Part shown: positions 25,072 through 34,252 of the stretch, in pieces
Numbering within the stretch: position 1 is the first letter of the stretch
How the letters are laid out: each line of letters opens with the position of its first letter
Assembly (NCBI GenBank): GCA_025408425.1
Contig: JANXYX010000032.1
Coordinates: 1-61,856, forward strand
Length of the DNA stretch: 61,856 bases
Direction: 5' to 3'
Origin: Granulicella sp.
GTDB lineage: Bacteria; Acidobacteriota; Terriglobia; Terriglobales; Acidobacteriaceae
Notes under the pieces: generated by a model
What the model was told of the DNA's origin: nothing
The model's input: the letters and a program-made list of their open reading frames with translations, nothing else
Databases searched by the model: none
Position numbers and translations under genes: made by a program

Positions 25072-26010
25072 TTAGAAATACCCCTCGCGCTTCTTGATCT
25101 CCATCGAGCCATCCTGATCGTGATCGATCACACGATTCGCGCGCTCCGAGGAACGGAACGAAACCAGTTCTGCGATGATCTTGGGAATCGTGTCTGCATC
25201 TGAGCGAATCGCACCCGTGCAGGGGCTACAGCCCAGGGAACGCAACCGCGACTTCACCCACTGCTCTTCTCCCGGTAAAGTCTGCACAAAGCTCTGTTCC
25301 ACAGGAATCAAGCTGTCCCCGCGAACGATCATGCGACGTTCCTTCGCAAAGTAGAGCGGGACGATCGGAATATCTTCCAGCAGTATGTAGTGCCAGATAT
25401 CGAGCTCGGTCCAGTTCGAGAGCGGAAATACACGAATACTCTCTCCTGGCGAGATCCTGCTGTTGTACAGATTCCAGATCTCTGGGCGTTGATTCTTTGG
25501 ATCCCACTGACCAGCGCGGTCGCGGAAGGAGAAGATGCGTTCCTTGGCGCGCGACTTCTCCTCGTCCCGTCGTGCCCCGCCAAATGCTGCGTCAAAACCA
25601 TGCTCGCGCAGACCATCTAGAAGTGCCGTGGTTTTCAGTAGGCCGCAGCACCGCTGCGTACCCAGGCGAACCGGATTCGCCCCATCAGCCAGGGCTTGTT
25701 CATTGCGCCAGACAAGCAGATTCAGCCCCAGGTCCTTCGCCAATGTGTCGCGAAACTCGATCATCTCGTGGAACTTATAGCCGGTGTCCACATGCAGCAA
25801 TGGGAAGGGAATCAGGCCTGGATAAAAAGCCTTTTGTGCGAGTCGCAGCATCACCGAGGAGTCTTTACCGATCGAGTAAAGCATCACCGGCTTCTGAAAC
25901 TCCGATGCGACTTCACGGAAGATCTGTATGCTCTCAGCCTCTAGCAGTTGGAGGTGCGTTAACCTTGGGCCAGAGATCGTTTCGTGTTTGTTTGTTGCAA
26001 GAGTTGTCAT
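25072..26010 (-). CDS. cysD: Sulfate adenylyltransferase catalytic subunit
   Basis: A 312-aa ATP-sulfurylase small subunit. Seen: the PP-loop-like [57 protein letters not shown] and the C-terminal YF ending typical of CysD. It is the first structural gene of cysD-cysN-cysH-tauE. An intrinsic terminator hairpin (26057-26086) lies 47 bp upstream of its ATG, preceded by a Cys-rich leader ORF. Expression is therefore probably set by attenuation. Confidence 0.95.
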   Translation of the reverse strand: MTTLATNKHETISGPRLTHLQLLEAESIQIFREVASEFQKPVMLYSIGKDSSVMLRLAQKAFYPGLIPFPLLHVDTGYKFHEMIEFRDTLAKDLGLNLLVWRNEQALADGANPVRLGTQRCCGLLKTTALLDGLREHGFDAAFGGARRDEEKSRAKERIFSFRDRAGQWDPKNQRPEIWNLYNSRISPGESIRVFPLSNWTELDIWHYILLEDIPIVPLYFAKERRMIVRGDSLIPVEQSFVQTLPGEEQWVKSRLRSLGCSPCTGAIRSDADTIPKIIAELVSFRSSERANRVIDHDQDGSMEIKKREGYF

Positions 26011-26056
26011 GGTTTGCCTGTTTTATTCACTCTGGAAGATGGACGCAAAATGAAAA

Positions 26057-26086
26057 GCCCACGATCCAGGTATCTGGTAAGTGGGC
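26057..26086 (-). terminator. Attenuator terminator before cysD
   Basis: Read leftward: GCCCAC (26086-26081), then inner stem CCAG-ATAC-CTGG, then GTGGGC (26062-26057), followed directly by TTTTCATTTT. The hairpin lies between the leader ORF stop and cysD, not after a gene, as expected for a transcription attenuator. Confidence 0.82.
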
Positions 26087-26124
26087 GCTTTACAAGCTGA
26101 GTTATTGAGATAGGGAGAAGAAAA

Positions 26125-26184
26125 CTATCCGTACAACTCACACCCACTGACACAGGCCATACAGCAACAAGCGTTGCGGTACAT
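26125..26184 (-). CDS. Cysteine-rich leader peptide of the cys operon
   Basis: A 19-codon ORF encodes MYRNACCCMACVSGCELYG: five Cys in 19 residues, three of them consecutive. It starts 34 nt after the predicted transcription start and ends 38 nt before the terminator hairpin. The codons AGT-GGG-TGT contain GTGGGTGT (26147-26140), which can pair with the terminator's 5' arm GCGCCCAC (8 bp including two G-U). A ribosome stalled at the Cys codons would leave that segment free. No good Shine-Dalgarno is visible, which is the weak point. Confidence 0.7.
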   Translation of the reverse strand: MYRNACCCMACVSGCELYG

Positions 26185-26224
26185 GCGACACGAAGTCAGA
26201 TGGGCGGAGGTAATCACAAATTCA

Positions 26225-26253
26225 ATTTTGGTCGATTACCGCCGACTTGTCAA
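26225..26253 (-). promoter_or_regulatory. Predicted sigma-70 promoter of the cys operon
   Basis: Read leftward: perfect -35 TTGACA (26253-26248), 17-bp spacer, -10 CAAAAT (26230-26225, four of six). It is well placed for a leader starting at 26184. The remainder of the 26011-26390 gap serves the divergent P-ATPase gene and shows no other clear signal. Confidence 0.6.
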
Positions 26254-26390
26254 TCAATTGATGGCTCTATTCGCTCTTTCGAGTATCCAACAGAGTCTCG
26301 TAACAATAGGTTAGGAATTTGGGGTCGCTTTGGTGGACACTGGGCTAGATACTGCTTAACGGAAAGACAGCACTCTCTCAGAGGTGGTAG

Positions 26391-28817
26391 ATGGCGGAGA
26401 TAGAGCAGGCCGAAAAAGATCCAGTATGCGGCATGACCGTCGTGCCCTCCGCGACAACAGCTTCCTGTGAACGCGCTGGGAAGACGTGGTACTTCTGTTG
26501 CCGCGGATGTCTTACGAAATTCGAAGCTGATCCAGCAAAATATGATGGTTCACAGCCGCTTCTGTCTTCACCCAAGGCTCAAGTAGTCGTCGCAGACAGC
26601 AAATATACCTGCCCGATGCATCCCGAGGTTCAGGCGGACAAGCCCGGCGACTGCCCGAAGTGTGGAATGGCGCTCGAACCAGTCGAACTGGCAGCACCTA
26701 CAACTTCGACCAAGTACATCTGCCCCATGCATCCCGAGGTTGAGAGTGACCATCCGGGCGATTGTCCCCTTTGCGGCATGGCACTTGAGCCTGCACAGGT
26801 AACCGCCGAAGTGGCCAATCCGGAACTCGACAGCATGACCAGACGCTTCTGGATAGGCTTCGTTCTAACCCTCCCCCTCATTGCGATCATGGTCGTCGAT
26901 CTGGGGTCTAGCCATCTTCTTGTGCAGCATCTCCCGTCATACTTGCTCGGCTGGCTCGAGTTCGCTTTCGCGACCCCAGTAGTGCTTTGGGCTGGCTGGC
27001 CGTTCTTCCAGCGCGGCTGGGCATCCATTATCCATCGCAGCCTCAACATGTTCACCCTGATCGCCATCGGCACCGGCTCGGCCTATCTCTATAGCGCAGC
27101 AGCTGTTATCGCGCCAGGGTTATTCCCTGTGTCCTTCCGTGATATGTCGGGAGGCCTCAGCCTCTACTTCGAGGCCGCATCGGTCATCGTTGTCCTTGTC
27201 CTGCTTGGCCAGGTATTGGAGTTACGAGCTCGCAGTCAGACCGGCGGTGCAATCAGAGCGCTCCTCGGACTCAGCCCCAAGACGGCTCTTCGAGTCTTCG
27301 ACGACGGTCATGAGGCCGAAATATCCATCAGCGACATTCAGGTCGGTGACCTCTTCCGCGTTCGCCCCGGCGAGAGGGTTCCAATCGACGGTTCCGTGGT
27401 TGTGGGTCGCAGCGCGGTCGACGAGTCGATGGTCACCGGCGAGTCCATGCCGGTTCAGAAGACTGTCGGCTCTTCGGTCGTTGGAGGCACAATCAATGGC
27501 ACCGGTAGCTTCGTCATGCAGGCCGAGCACATCGGTGCAGACACGTTGCTCGCTCAAATCGTCCGCATGGTCAGTGACGCCCAGCGAACCCGCGCTCCGA
27601 TCCAACGGCTCGCCGACACTGTCTCTTCCTACTTCGTTCCGGCGGTCATCATCGCCTCGGTCCTCACTTTTATCGTGTGGGCGATAGCCGGTCCGCAGCC
27701 CCGATATGCCCACGCCCTTATCAACGCGGTGGCGGTGCTTATCATCGCGTGCCCCTGCGCGCTTGGCCTCGCCACTCCGATGTCTATCATGGTCGGGCTG
27801 GGTCGCGGAGCGCAAGAGGGAATACTGATCCGTAGCGCTGAAGCGCTGGAGATACTCGAAAAGGTCGATACTCTGGTCGTTGACAAGACTGGAACTCTTA
27901 CCGAAGGAAAGCCACGCATCACGGCCATCCTGCCATCCGACGGATTTACCGAAGCCGAGGTTGCTGGGACAGCCGCCAGCTTGGAGCAGGCCAGCGAACA
28001 TCCCCTCGCAACTGCAATCCTGACTTGGGCCCGTGAAAAGAGCTTGAGTTTCGTACCAGTGGCTGACTTTCACTCAACCACTGGCAATGGTGTTACCGGA
28101 ACATTGAATGGCACGTGTGTAGGGATCGGTAACGCCGGCCTAATGCGCGAGCTGGGCCTCGCGCCCGAAGCCATAGAACAGCACGCCGACGAATTGCGTA
28201 ATGAGGGCCAAACGGTGATGTTTGTGGCTGTTGGCAATAGCATTGCCGGCTTAATCGCCGTCGCAGATCCAATCAAACCATCGACCCCCGAGACGATTCA
28301 GCAACTCCAACAATCGGGCATCCGAGTTGTAATGGCCACAGGCGACAGCAACACCACTGCAGCCGCCATCGCTAAACAGCTAGGTATCGAGTTTCATGCT
28401 GGAGTTGTTCCCGCCAAAAAGGCGGAACTGGTTAAGCAGTTACAGGCCCAGGGCAGGGTGGTCGCTATGGCCGGGGATGGAATCAACGACGCACCCGCGC
28501 TCGCCCAGGCGAACGTAGGCATTGCCATGGGCACCGGAACCGACGTGGCAATGGAAGCAGGCGGTATTACTTTGGTTAAAGGGGATCTCCGTGGAATCGT
28601 CAAGGCTCGACGCCTGAGCCAGAGAACCATGAAGAACATCCGCCAGAATCTCTTCTTTGCCTTTTTCTACAACGCGTTGGGAGTGCCACTGGCCGCCGGA
28701 GTCTTATACCCAGCTCTGGGTTTATTGTTGAACCCCATGATCGCCGCCGCAGCCATGAGTTTCAGCTCCGTTACCATCGTCTCCAATGCGCTGCGGCTCC
28801 GAAAAACGGAGTTGTAG
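26391..28817 (+). CDS. Copper-type P1B-ATPase with YHS and two HMBD domains
   Basis: An 808-aa heavy-metal exporter. The N-terminus has a YHS-type segment (DPVCGMTV...[19 protein letters not shown]), then two near-copies of the heavy-metal-binding motif YxCPMHPEV...[12 protein letters not shown] (residues about 68-105 and 109-145). The ATPase core has [17 protein letters not shown] (copper/silver-type membrane site), [11 protein letters not shown] and [13 protein letters not shown]. Cu(I) or Ag(I) export from the cytoplasm is likely. A GAGGTGG precedes the ATG. The divergent neighbour is the cys operon. No copper regulator is adjacent. Confidence 0.94.
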   Translation: MAEIEQAEKDPVCGMTVVPSATTASCERAGKTWYFCCRGCLTKFEADPAKYDGSQPLLSSPKAQVVVADSKYTCPMHPEVQADKPGDCPKCGMALEPVELAAPTTSTKYICPMHPEVESDHPGDCPLCGMALEPAQVTAEVANPELDSMTRRFWIGFVLTLPLIAIMVVDLGSSHLLVQHLPSYLLGWLEFAFATPVVLWAGWPFFQRGWASIIHRSLNMFTLIAIGTGSAYLYSAAAVIAPGLFPVSFRDMSGGLSLYFEAASVIVVLVLLGQVLELRARSQTGGAIRALLGLSPKTALRVFDDGHEAEISISDIQVGDLFRVRPGERVPIDGSVVVGRSAVDESMVTGESMPVQKTVGSSVVGGTINGTGSFVMQAEHIGADTLLAQIVRMVSDAQRTRAPIQRLADTVSSYFVPAVIIASVLTFIVWAIAGPQPRYAHALINAVAVLIIACPCALGLATPMSIMVGLGRGAQEGILIRSAEALEILEKVDTLVVDKTGTLTEGKPRITAILPSDGFTEAEVAGTAASLEQASEHPLATAILTWAREKSLSFVPVADFHSTTGNGVTGTLNGTCVGIGNAGLMRELGLAPEAIEQHADELRNEGQTVMFVAVGNSIAGLIAVADPIKPSTPETIQQLQQSGIRVVMATGDSNTTAAAIAKQLGIEFHAGVVPAKKAELVKQLQAQGRVVAMAGDGINDAPALAQANVGIAMGTGTDVAMEAGGITLVKGDLRGIVKARRLSQRTMKNIRQNLFFAFFYNALGVPLAAGVLYPALGLLLNPMIAAAAMSFSSVTIVSNALRLRKTEL

Positions 28818-28826
28818 TCGCAGTTT

Positions 28827-29594
28827 CTAGCGCATCAACGGAGGAAGCTTGTCCGACGCACCCAGTAGAAAGACCACTCCCACCATTAGGCTGTAAGTTA
28901 CTGTAAAAGAAGTAATTATCCGCTGAAACCGTGGTCGGCTCTTGCTGCCAGCGAAGATGCCGGAAGCGGAAGCTGTCATCAAAGTATTCATCGCTAGCAG
29001 GCCTGCGATAAAACTCAGCAATCCGTAGAAGCCGCGGCTGGTGCCACCGAGATTGGCTGCCAGCAGGAATAGCAACAGCTGGCTCGGGGTCTCCGCACCT
29101 AGTCCATGAATGACGCCTACCGTGAACACCGAACCGCGGTCATATTGGAAGGCGAAAGAATCTGGCCGCTGCAATTCGGAGTTGCTCAGTCGGCTTACCC
29201 GCCATTTTAGATACTGCGCACCAGAAATCAGCAGCGCCAATCGGCTGCGTGGATGGCTATGCTGAGTTAAATCAGCATTTCGACCCCGCCGCAGGAAGAT
29301 AACGAACACATAGAGTGCCAAGCCGATCAGCGTTGCCCCAACGAGCCGTTCGCTGAATGCATCCATACGTTGAGGCAGCGACAGATGCAGAAATATAACG
29401 CATGCACCCAGAATTGCCACCGTAAAAGCATGGCCCAGGGCATAAAGCAGCCCGAGGCGCATGCCATCCCGCCAGGTTCGCTGAACACTCGAAATGTCGG
29501 ATATTGCAGCAAGATGGTCATAATCAAAGCCATGGCGAAACCCCAGAAGCGTGCACGAGAGCAATGCGAGTTGAAGCTGAGGAGACATTCTCAC
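28827..29594 (-). CDS. NiCoT-like (nickel/cobalt) membrane transporter
   Basis: A 255-aa protein with about six hydrophobic segments. The N-terminal RHGFDYDHLAAISDIS matches the H-x4-D-H signature of NixA/HoxN-type nickel-cobalt permeases, and YALGHAFTVAIL corresponds to the family's LGH segment. It is shorter than classical NiCoT proteins (about 330 aa). It ends 9 bp from the convergent copper ATPase stop. No urease or hydrogenase genes are near, so the metal is uncertain. TMEM205/UreH-like alternatives exist. Confidence 0.75.
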   Translation of the reverse strand: MRMSPQLQLALLSCTLLGFRHGFDYDHLAAISDISSVQRTWRDGMRLGLLYALGHAFTVAILGACVIFLHLSLPQRMDAFSERLVGATLIGLALYVFVIFLRRGRNADLTQHSHPRSRLALLISGAQYLKWRVSRLSNSELQRPDSFAFQYDRGSVFTVGVIHGLGAETPSQLLLFLLAANLGGTSRGFYGLLSFIAGLLAMNTLMTASASGIFAGSKSRPRFQRIITSFTVTYSLMVGVVFLLGASDKLPPLMR

Positions 29595-29701
29595 TTCAGA
29601 TTACGGTCAGCCGTCTTGGCGTGCAAGATGAATGCACAAGACACGTTTGCAGGACTAAATTAGACTAAGTAATCGATTGAGTAAGCGATGTTGGAGGTCG
29701 A

Positions 29702-30793
29702 ATGGATTTGCAGCAGGTCACACATCAAGCAGTAGCGCCACGACCTAAAGTGGCTAGGCCAATCATCATGATTGGTTCAGGTGGCATTGTTCACGACGCA
29801 CACCTGCCCGCGTACAAGAAAGCGGCCTTTCCCGTCGTGGCCTTGGTGGATGCAAGCCGCGAAAAGGCTCAGGGCCTTGCAACAAAGTTTGGGGTTCCAT
29901 TCGCAACCGATTCCATAGCAGAGGCCATCCGCTACGCGCCGCCAAATGCAATATTCGATATAGCAGTGCCGGCAAAGGTGATACTGGATATCCTTCCTTA
30001 CTTGCCAGATGGCTCCGCAGCACTTATTCAAAAGCCGATGGGCGACACGCTCGAAGAAGCGGTCGAGATCCTGAAGGTCTGCCGCTCCAAGGGACTTACC
30101 GCTGCAGTCAACTTCCAGCTAAGGTGGGCTCCGAACATGTTGACTGCACAAGCCCTTTACGCAACTGGTGCCCTCGGGGAATTGCATGACATGGAGGTCA
30201 AGGTTAGTGTCCACACCCCATGGGAGTTGTGGAGTTTTCTAAGTACTGCACCGCGCCTCGAAATCCTCTACCACTCGATCCACTACGTCGACTTGGTGCG
30301 ATCGTGGTTTGGCAATCCGCTGACGGTGTACGCAAAGACGGTTAAGAGTCCCCGAACGCCCGAATTGGCTGCGACGAAGAGCGTCATAACACTCGACTAC
30401 GGTGATAGCAATCGCGTCTTCATCGCTACGAACCACAGCCATGACTTTGGCCCCACGATGAACTGTAGTTTCGTGCAATGGGAAGGTATGAACGGGGCCA
30501 TGCGCGCTCAGATGGGGGTTAACCTGGATTACCCAACTGGCCGTCCTGATACCTTCGAATACACCCTCCGAGATCAATCTGATTGGCGCCAGGTCCCGGT
30601 CAGCGGCAACTGGTTCCCAGATGCGTTCATGGGTTCCATGGGCAGCCTCCAGGCCTACGTACAGGGTGATGCTCCAACTCTTCCTACCAGTGTTGAGGAC
30701 GCAATCGATACCATGCGAACAGTGGAAGCTGCTTACCTATCGAGCCAGCGTGGCGGTACTGAGCTACCAGTCATTGAGGATTCGCTGAAGTAG
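29702..30793 (+). CDS. Gfo/Idh/MocA family oxidoreductase
   Basis: A 363-aa dehydrogenase. The Rossmann start is IIMIGSGGIVHDAHLPAYKKA, with an EKP variant AALIQKPMGDTLEEAVEIL (Gln for Glu, Lys-Pro kept). A substrate-domain stretch (FLSTAPRLEILYHSIHYVDLVRSWFG) includes the catalytic-region histidines. It stands alone, followed by a strong hairpin at 30810. It sits beside KduD/KduI genes and is plausibly a sugar or sugar-acid dehydrogenase of the same diet. Identity to the 9917 gene is low, so they are not recent duplicates. Confidence 0.88.
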   Translation: MDLQQVTHQAVAPRPKVARPIIMIGSGGIVHDAHLPAYKKAAFPVVALVDASREKAQGLATKFGVPFATDSIAEAIRYAPPNAIFDIAVPAKVILDILPYLPDGSAALIQKPMGDTLEEAVEILKVCRSKGLTAAVNFQLRWAPNMLTAQALYATGALGELHDMEVKVSVHTPWELWSFLSTAPRLEILYHSIHYVDLVRSWFGNPLTVYAKTVKSPRTPELAATKSVITLDYGDSNRVFIATNHSHDFGPTMNCSFVQWEGMNGAMRAQMGVNLDYPTGRPDTFEYTLRDQSDWRQVPVSGNWFPDAFMGSMGSLQAYVQGDAPTLPTSVEDAIDTMRTVEAAYLSSQRGGTELPVIEDSLK

Positions 30794-30809
30794 AACCACC
30801 TAAACGGAA

Positions 30810-30851
30810 ATGCCCCCACCGCGCGGAAATTTTCGCGCGGTGGGTGGGCAT
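30810..30851. terminator. Bidirectional-type hairpin between convergent genes
   Basis: The long GC-rich hairpin pairs CCACCGCGCG with CGCGCGGTGG and outer ATGCCC with GGGCAT, with a 2-nt bulge. The loop is GAAATTTT. It separates the rightward dehydrogenase from the leftward 66-aa gene. Confidence 0.7.
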
Positions 30852-30868
30852 TCTGGAACCTTGGACAA

Positions 30869-31069
30869 CTAGTCTTTCTTTGCTGCCAGTTCCTCTTTAG
30901 TCAGTTCGTGGGAGTGCTCAAATGCCTTACTTGAGTACTCATGAGCTTTCGTGGATAACTCATGAGCAGTAAGGTGATCGCCCTTGTCGTGCGCGGCGGC
31001 TGCCGCAAAATGTGCATGGGCTGCGAGCTTATGGAATTCGGCTGCTCTGGCGTGCGTGCTCAGTGGCAT
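30869..31069 (-). CDS. Small His/Ala-rich helical protein, 66 aa
   Basis: Almost entirely Ala, His, Glu, Lys and Ser, and predicted all-helical: AAEFHKLAAHAHFAAAAAHDKGDHLTAHELS, then AHEYSSKAFEHSHELTKEE. Nine of its first 56 residues are His. I recall similar short proteins in soil bacteria, annotated as hypothetical. No signal peptide or membrane segment. Metal binding or stress protection are guesses from composition only. Its own RBS (GGAGATACCCC region) lies before ATG 31069. Confidence 0.75.
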   Translation of the reverse strand: MPLSTHARAAEFHKLAAHAHFAAAAAHDKGDHLTAHELSTKAHEYSSKAFEHSHELTKEELAAKKD

Positions 31070-31127
31070 GGGGTATCTCCTGTCCTATCTCGTTAGATGC
31101 AGATAACCTGGCGCGCGGTAGTCAAGT

Positions 31128-31910
31128 TTACCGTCCCATCCAGCCACCGTCGACTGTGACAATCGTCCCCGTCACATAGTCACTCGCGGAGCAGCTAAGA
31201 AACAAAGCGGCCCCTGCCAGATCTTCCGGTTGCCCCCAGCGGTTTGCCGGAATCCGCTCCAGAATTTGCCGGCTGCGCGTCTCATCCGCTTGTAGCGCCT
31301 CGGTGTTCGAGGTCGCAAAGTAGCCCGGCGCTATCGCATTGACCTGAATGCCTTTTGGTGCCCATTCATTGGCTAACGCCTTCGTCAACTGAGCGACCCC
31401 ACCCTTGGATGCGGCATAGGCAGGCACGCGGATCCCACCTTGAAAGCTCAGTAGCGAAGCGATGTTTACGATCTTGCCCACATTCTTGCCGGGCGCGCTC
31501 CGAGAGATCATGTCGCGTGCGGCCAATTGCGATAGCTGGAACACGCTGGTCAAATTTACCTGCAGCACTTGCTGCCAGTCCTCCAGAGCAACCTCCTCGG
31601 CGGCGGCGCGATGAATCGTCCCGGCATTGTTGATCAAGATATCCACCTGCCCCAGCTTTTCTTTTACCTGGGTAAAAAGCGAGTCGGCTCCCGTAGTGGA
31701 AGAAAGATCAGCCTGAAAGGCTTCGGCGTGGGCACCTGCGGCCGTGATTGCAGCGGCGGTGTCGTCCGCGGCCCGCCGGTTTCCGTGTACAGCAACGGTT
31801 GCGCCTGCCTGGGATAACGCTGTTGCGATAGCCGCTCCTAGACCGCTGGCGGCTCCAGTGATCAGTGCGACTTTGTTGTCGAGGCGAAATCGTTCAAGAA
31901 TATTTTGCAT
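31128..31910 (-). CDS. kduD: SDR oxidoreductase, 2-deoxy-D-gluconate / DKII 3-dehydrogenase (KduD-type)
   Basis: A 260-aa short-chain dehydrogenase. Cofactor motif is ALITGAASGLGAAIA, structural motif is NNAGTIHRA, and the catalytic triad is Ser (NIASLLSFQ), Tyr and Lys (YAASKGG). The C-terminus is VDGGWMGR, typical of KduD. It reduces 2,5-diketo-3-deoxygluconate to 2-keto-3-deoxygluconate. It is divergent from kduI across a 386-bp region that carries a perfect palindrome at 31954. SDR specificity is inferred mainly from context. Confidence 0.85.
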   Translation of the reverse strand: MQNILERFRLDNKVALITGAASGLGAAIATALSQAGATVAVHGNRRAADDTAAAITAAGAHAEAFQADLSSTTGADSLFTQVKEKLGQVDILINNAGTIHRAAAEEVALEDWQQVLQVNLTSVFQLSQLAARDMISRSAPGKNVGKIVNIASLLSFQGGIRVPAYAASKGGVAQLTKALANEWAPKGIQVNAIAPGYFATSNTEALQADETRSRQILERIPANRWGQPEDLAGAALFLSCSASDYVTGTIVTVDGGWMGR

Positions 31911-31953
31911 GGCAAAGTCAATGTACTTGGGTCAGTGCGACGGAGCAAATCTA

Positions 31954-31969
31954 CATCTCAATTGAGATG
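31954..31969. promoter_or_regulatory. Perfect 16-bp palindrome upstream of kduD
   Basis: CATCTCAATTGAGATG is exactly self-complementary. It sits 44-59 bp upstream of the kduD ATG in the 386-bp kduD/kduI gap, a suitable operator position. No other strong signal was seen in this gap. Confidence 0.5.
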
Positions 31970-32296
31970 CCCTCCCAGCGATAGCCTGGCCTCGTAAGGG
32001 GGGCATACCCTATGCCTATTGCTTCCAGCAGATATAAGTGTCGTGTGCGATCCACCTCGGTCATTGACGACCGAGGGTAGGTTTCGTATGTTTGTAGCCG
32101 TCCAAGCTGGGCAATGCGCGCTTCAAAGCAGAGTGATGTCCACGTCTGTCGTCGCTGAAAAGTGAAGGCCGGAAGATACGTTGTCCAGGTTGGCTGCCGA
32201 TCCAACTAGCTACTGAAGATTGCTCCAGAATCCTTAGTTCAAAATCCAAATTATACTTAGGCTGTGAACGCTGAACTGCAGAACTCCGGGGGATAA

Positions 32297-33127
32297 ATGA
32301 GGCTCTATCAAATAGCAGACCCGGTACGTTACGGGCTGATGAACACCGAGGAACTTCGCGAAACATTCCTCTTGGAAGATTTTTTTCAGCCGGGGGAGAT
32401 TGAGTTCGCATATGTCGATCTAGATCGCACAGTAATTGGTTCAGCGGTGCCCGTCGGTGAGGCACTCACGCTCGAGACCGAACCGGAGCTGCGCGCAGAG
32501 TATTTTCTGGAGCGCCGGGAACTTGGCGTACTCAACGTAGGTGGCGCCGGTTCCGTTATTGTGGATGGAACTGAGTTCGACCTCGCCAAGTTGGATTGTC
32601 TCTACGCCGGACGGGGTAGCAAATCGGTCACTTTCAAGAGCAAGAGCGCCACAGATCCAGCTTATTTCTATCTCCTCAGCTACCCAGCCCATGCTGTTTA
32701 CCCCACCGCCATGGTCAAATTTGCCGATCTGGAGCCAGTAGCTCTGGGCGCAATTGAAACCTGTAATAAACGCAGGATATACAAGGCGATCTACCGCGAT
32801 GGCATCAAGAGTTGTCAATTGGTGATGGGGTTCACGCTGCTTGAGGCGGGCAGTAACTGGAACACTATGCCTCCCCACACCCACATGCGCCGTTCGGAGG
32901 TTTACTTCTACTTCGATCTGGACCCTGCACACCGTGTGCTCCACCTCATGGGGCCACCAGATGCCACTAGCCATCTAGTCGTTGCCGACAAAGAGGTCGT
33001 GGTCTCCCCCGGCTGGTCTATTCACGCCGGCGTTGGCACCAAGAACTACGCCTTCTGCTGGGGCATGGGCGGCGAAAACCAGGCATACGACGACATGGAC
33101 GGCGTAACCATCGCCGACTTGAAATAA
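32297..33127 (+). CDS. kduI: 5-keto-4-deoxyuronate isomerase
   Basis: A 276-aa cupin isomerase turning 5-keto-4-deoxyuronate into 2,5-diketo-3-deoxygluconate in pectin/alginate breakdown. Zinc ligands are visible in MPPHTHMRRSEVYFYFD (two His and Glu), with a later His in SIHAGVGTKNYAFCWGMGGENQ. The N-terminal ELRETFLLEDFFQPGEI is typical. Length is normal. Its TAA overlaps the next ATG (TAATG), coupling it to the sugar kinase. Confidence 0.95.
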   Translation: MRLYQIADPVRYGLMNTEELRETFLLEDFFQPGEIEFAYVDLDRTVIGSAVPVGEALTLETEPELRAEYFLERRELGVLNVGGAGSVIVDGTEFDLAKLDCLYAGRGSKSVTFKSKSATDPAYFYLLSYPAHAVYPTAMVKFADLEPVALGAIETCNKRRIYKAIYRDGIKSCQLVMGFTLLEAGSNWNTMPPHTHMRRSEVYFYFDLDPAHRVLHLMGPPDATSHLVVADKEVVVSPGWSIHAGVGTKNYAFCWGMGGENQAYDDMDGVTIADLK

Positions 33128-34224
33128 TGTCAGGCATGGCAGGGCTCGTGTTGCGCCCCGCGACGGACTCCCGCTGGGATCTCGTCAGTCTTGGCGAGGT
33201 GATGTTGCGCTTCGACCCGGGCGAGGAGCGCATTGCGGTTACGCGCAATTTTCGCGTCTGGGAAGGCGGCGGCGAATACAACGTCGCCCGCGGGCTTCGC
33301 CGCTGTTTTGGTCAGCGGACCTCGATTGTTACGGCGCTTGCCGACAACCCGGTAGGTCGTCTCCTCGAGGACCTCATGCTACAGGGTGGTGTTGATCTCT
33401 CGCACGTTCGTTGGGTGGAGTATGACGGCATCGGACGAGAGGCTCGCAACGGTATCTACTTCCTCGAACGAGGCTTCGGTCTCCGTGGAGCCATGGGAAT
33501 GATGGACCGCGGCCACACGCCTATCTCGCAACTCAAACCCGGCGATGTTGACTGGGACGCCCTCTTTGTTCAGGAAGGGACGCGCTGGTTTCACACCGGT
33601 GGCGTCTTGTGCGCTCTCTCCTCGGTTGCGCCACTCCTTGCACGTGAGGCAATGCAGGCGGCAAAACGCAACGGCGTCGTAGTCTCATACGATTGCAACT
33701 ATCGCCCTTCACTATGGAAGAACGCAGGTGGCCGCCAGGCCGCCTGCGACGTGAATCGGCAACTCGCTCCCTACGTCGACGTTCTCTTCGGCCACGAAGG
33801 AGACGTAGCTGCGTCATTGTGTGCTTCCTCCCAGGGACCACCCTGGTATGACGTTGACAGTTATGGAGCCATGGCCCAGCGCGTCGTAGCGGAGTTTCCT
33901 AACATCAAGGTGATTGCTACAACCACTCGTCGCCCCAGGACGGCAAACCGCAACGATTGGGCGGCTCTGGGATACGCCGAAGGCGAGGTTTTTCAGAGTA
34001 TTGAGTTCCCGGATCTTGAAATCTTCGATCGCGTTGGTGGTGGTGACTCATTCGCAGCTGGCCTGATCTACGGATTAATGGAAGCCAAGGGGATGAAGTG
34101 GTCGCTCGACTGTGGTGTCGCTCACGGGGCACTTGCAATGACCACGCCGGGGGATAGTTCAATGGCAACCCTGCCCGAGGTGGTGCGACTGATGCAAGGT
34201 GGTTCCGCCGCTGTGCAAAGATAA
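33127..34224 (+). CDS. kdgK: PfkB-family sugar kinase, likely 2-keto-3-deoxygluconate kinase
   Basis: A 365-aa ribokinase-fold kinase. N-terminal substrate site is WEGGGEYNVARGLRRCFG, and the C-terminal signature DRVGGGDSFAAGLIYGL contains the catalytic Asp. Placement between KduI and KDPG aldolase gives the reaction: phosphorylation of KDG to KDPG. It is translationally coupled to kduI by a one-base overlap. Family sequence alone would allow other sugars. Confidence 0.88.
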   Translation: MSGMAGLVLRPATDSRWDLVSLGEVMLRFDPGEERIAVTRNFRVWEGGGEYNVARGLRRCFGQRTSIVTALADNPVGRLLEDLMLQGGVDLSHVRWVEYDGIGREARNGIYFLERGFGLRGAMGMMDRGHTPISQLKPGDVDWDALFVQEGTRWFHTGGVLCALSSVAPLLAREAMQAAKRNGVVVSYDCNYRPSLWKNAGGRQAACDVNRQLAPYVDVLFGHEGDVAASLCASSQGPPWYDVDSYGAMAQRVVAEFPNIKVIATTTRRPRTANRNDWAALGYAEGEVFQSIEFPDLEIFDRVGGGDSFAAGLIYGLMEAKGMKWSLDCGVAHGALAMTTPGDSSMATLPEVVRLMQGGSAAVQR

Positions 34225-34252
34225 TATTGACGGAAAGTTCAGAGGGAGATTA

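Noticed and set aside
27222..28073. 283-codon leftward open frame inside the P-ATPase gene
   Set aside because: Antisense to the ATPase core (TGES and DKTGT regions); low-complexity translation with no domain.
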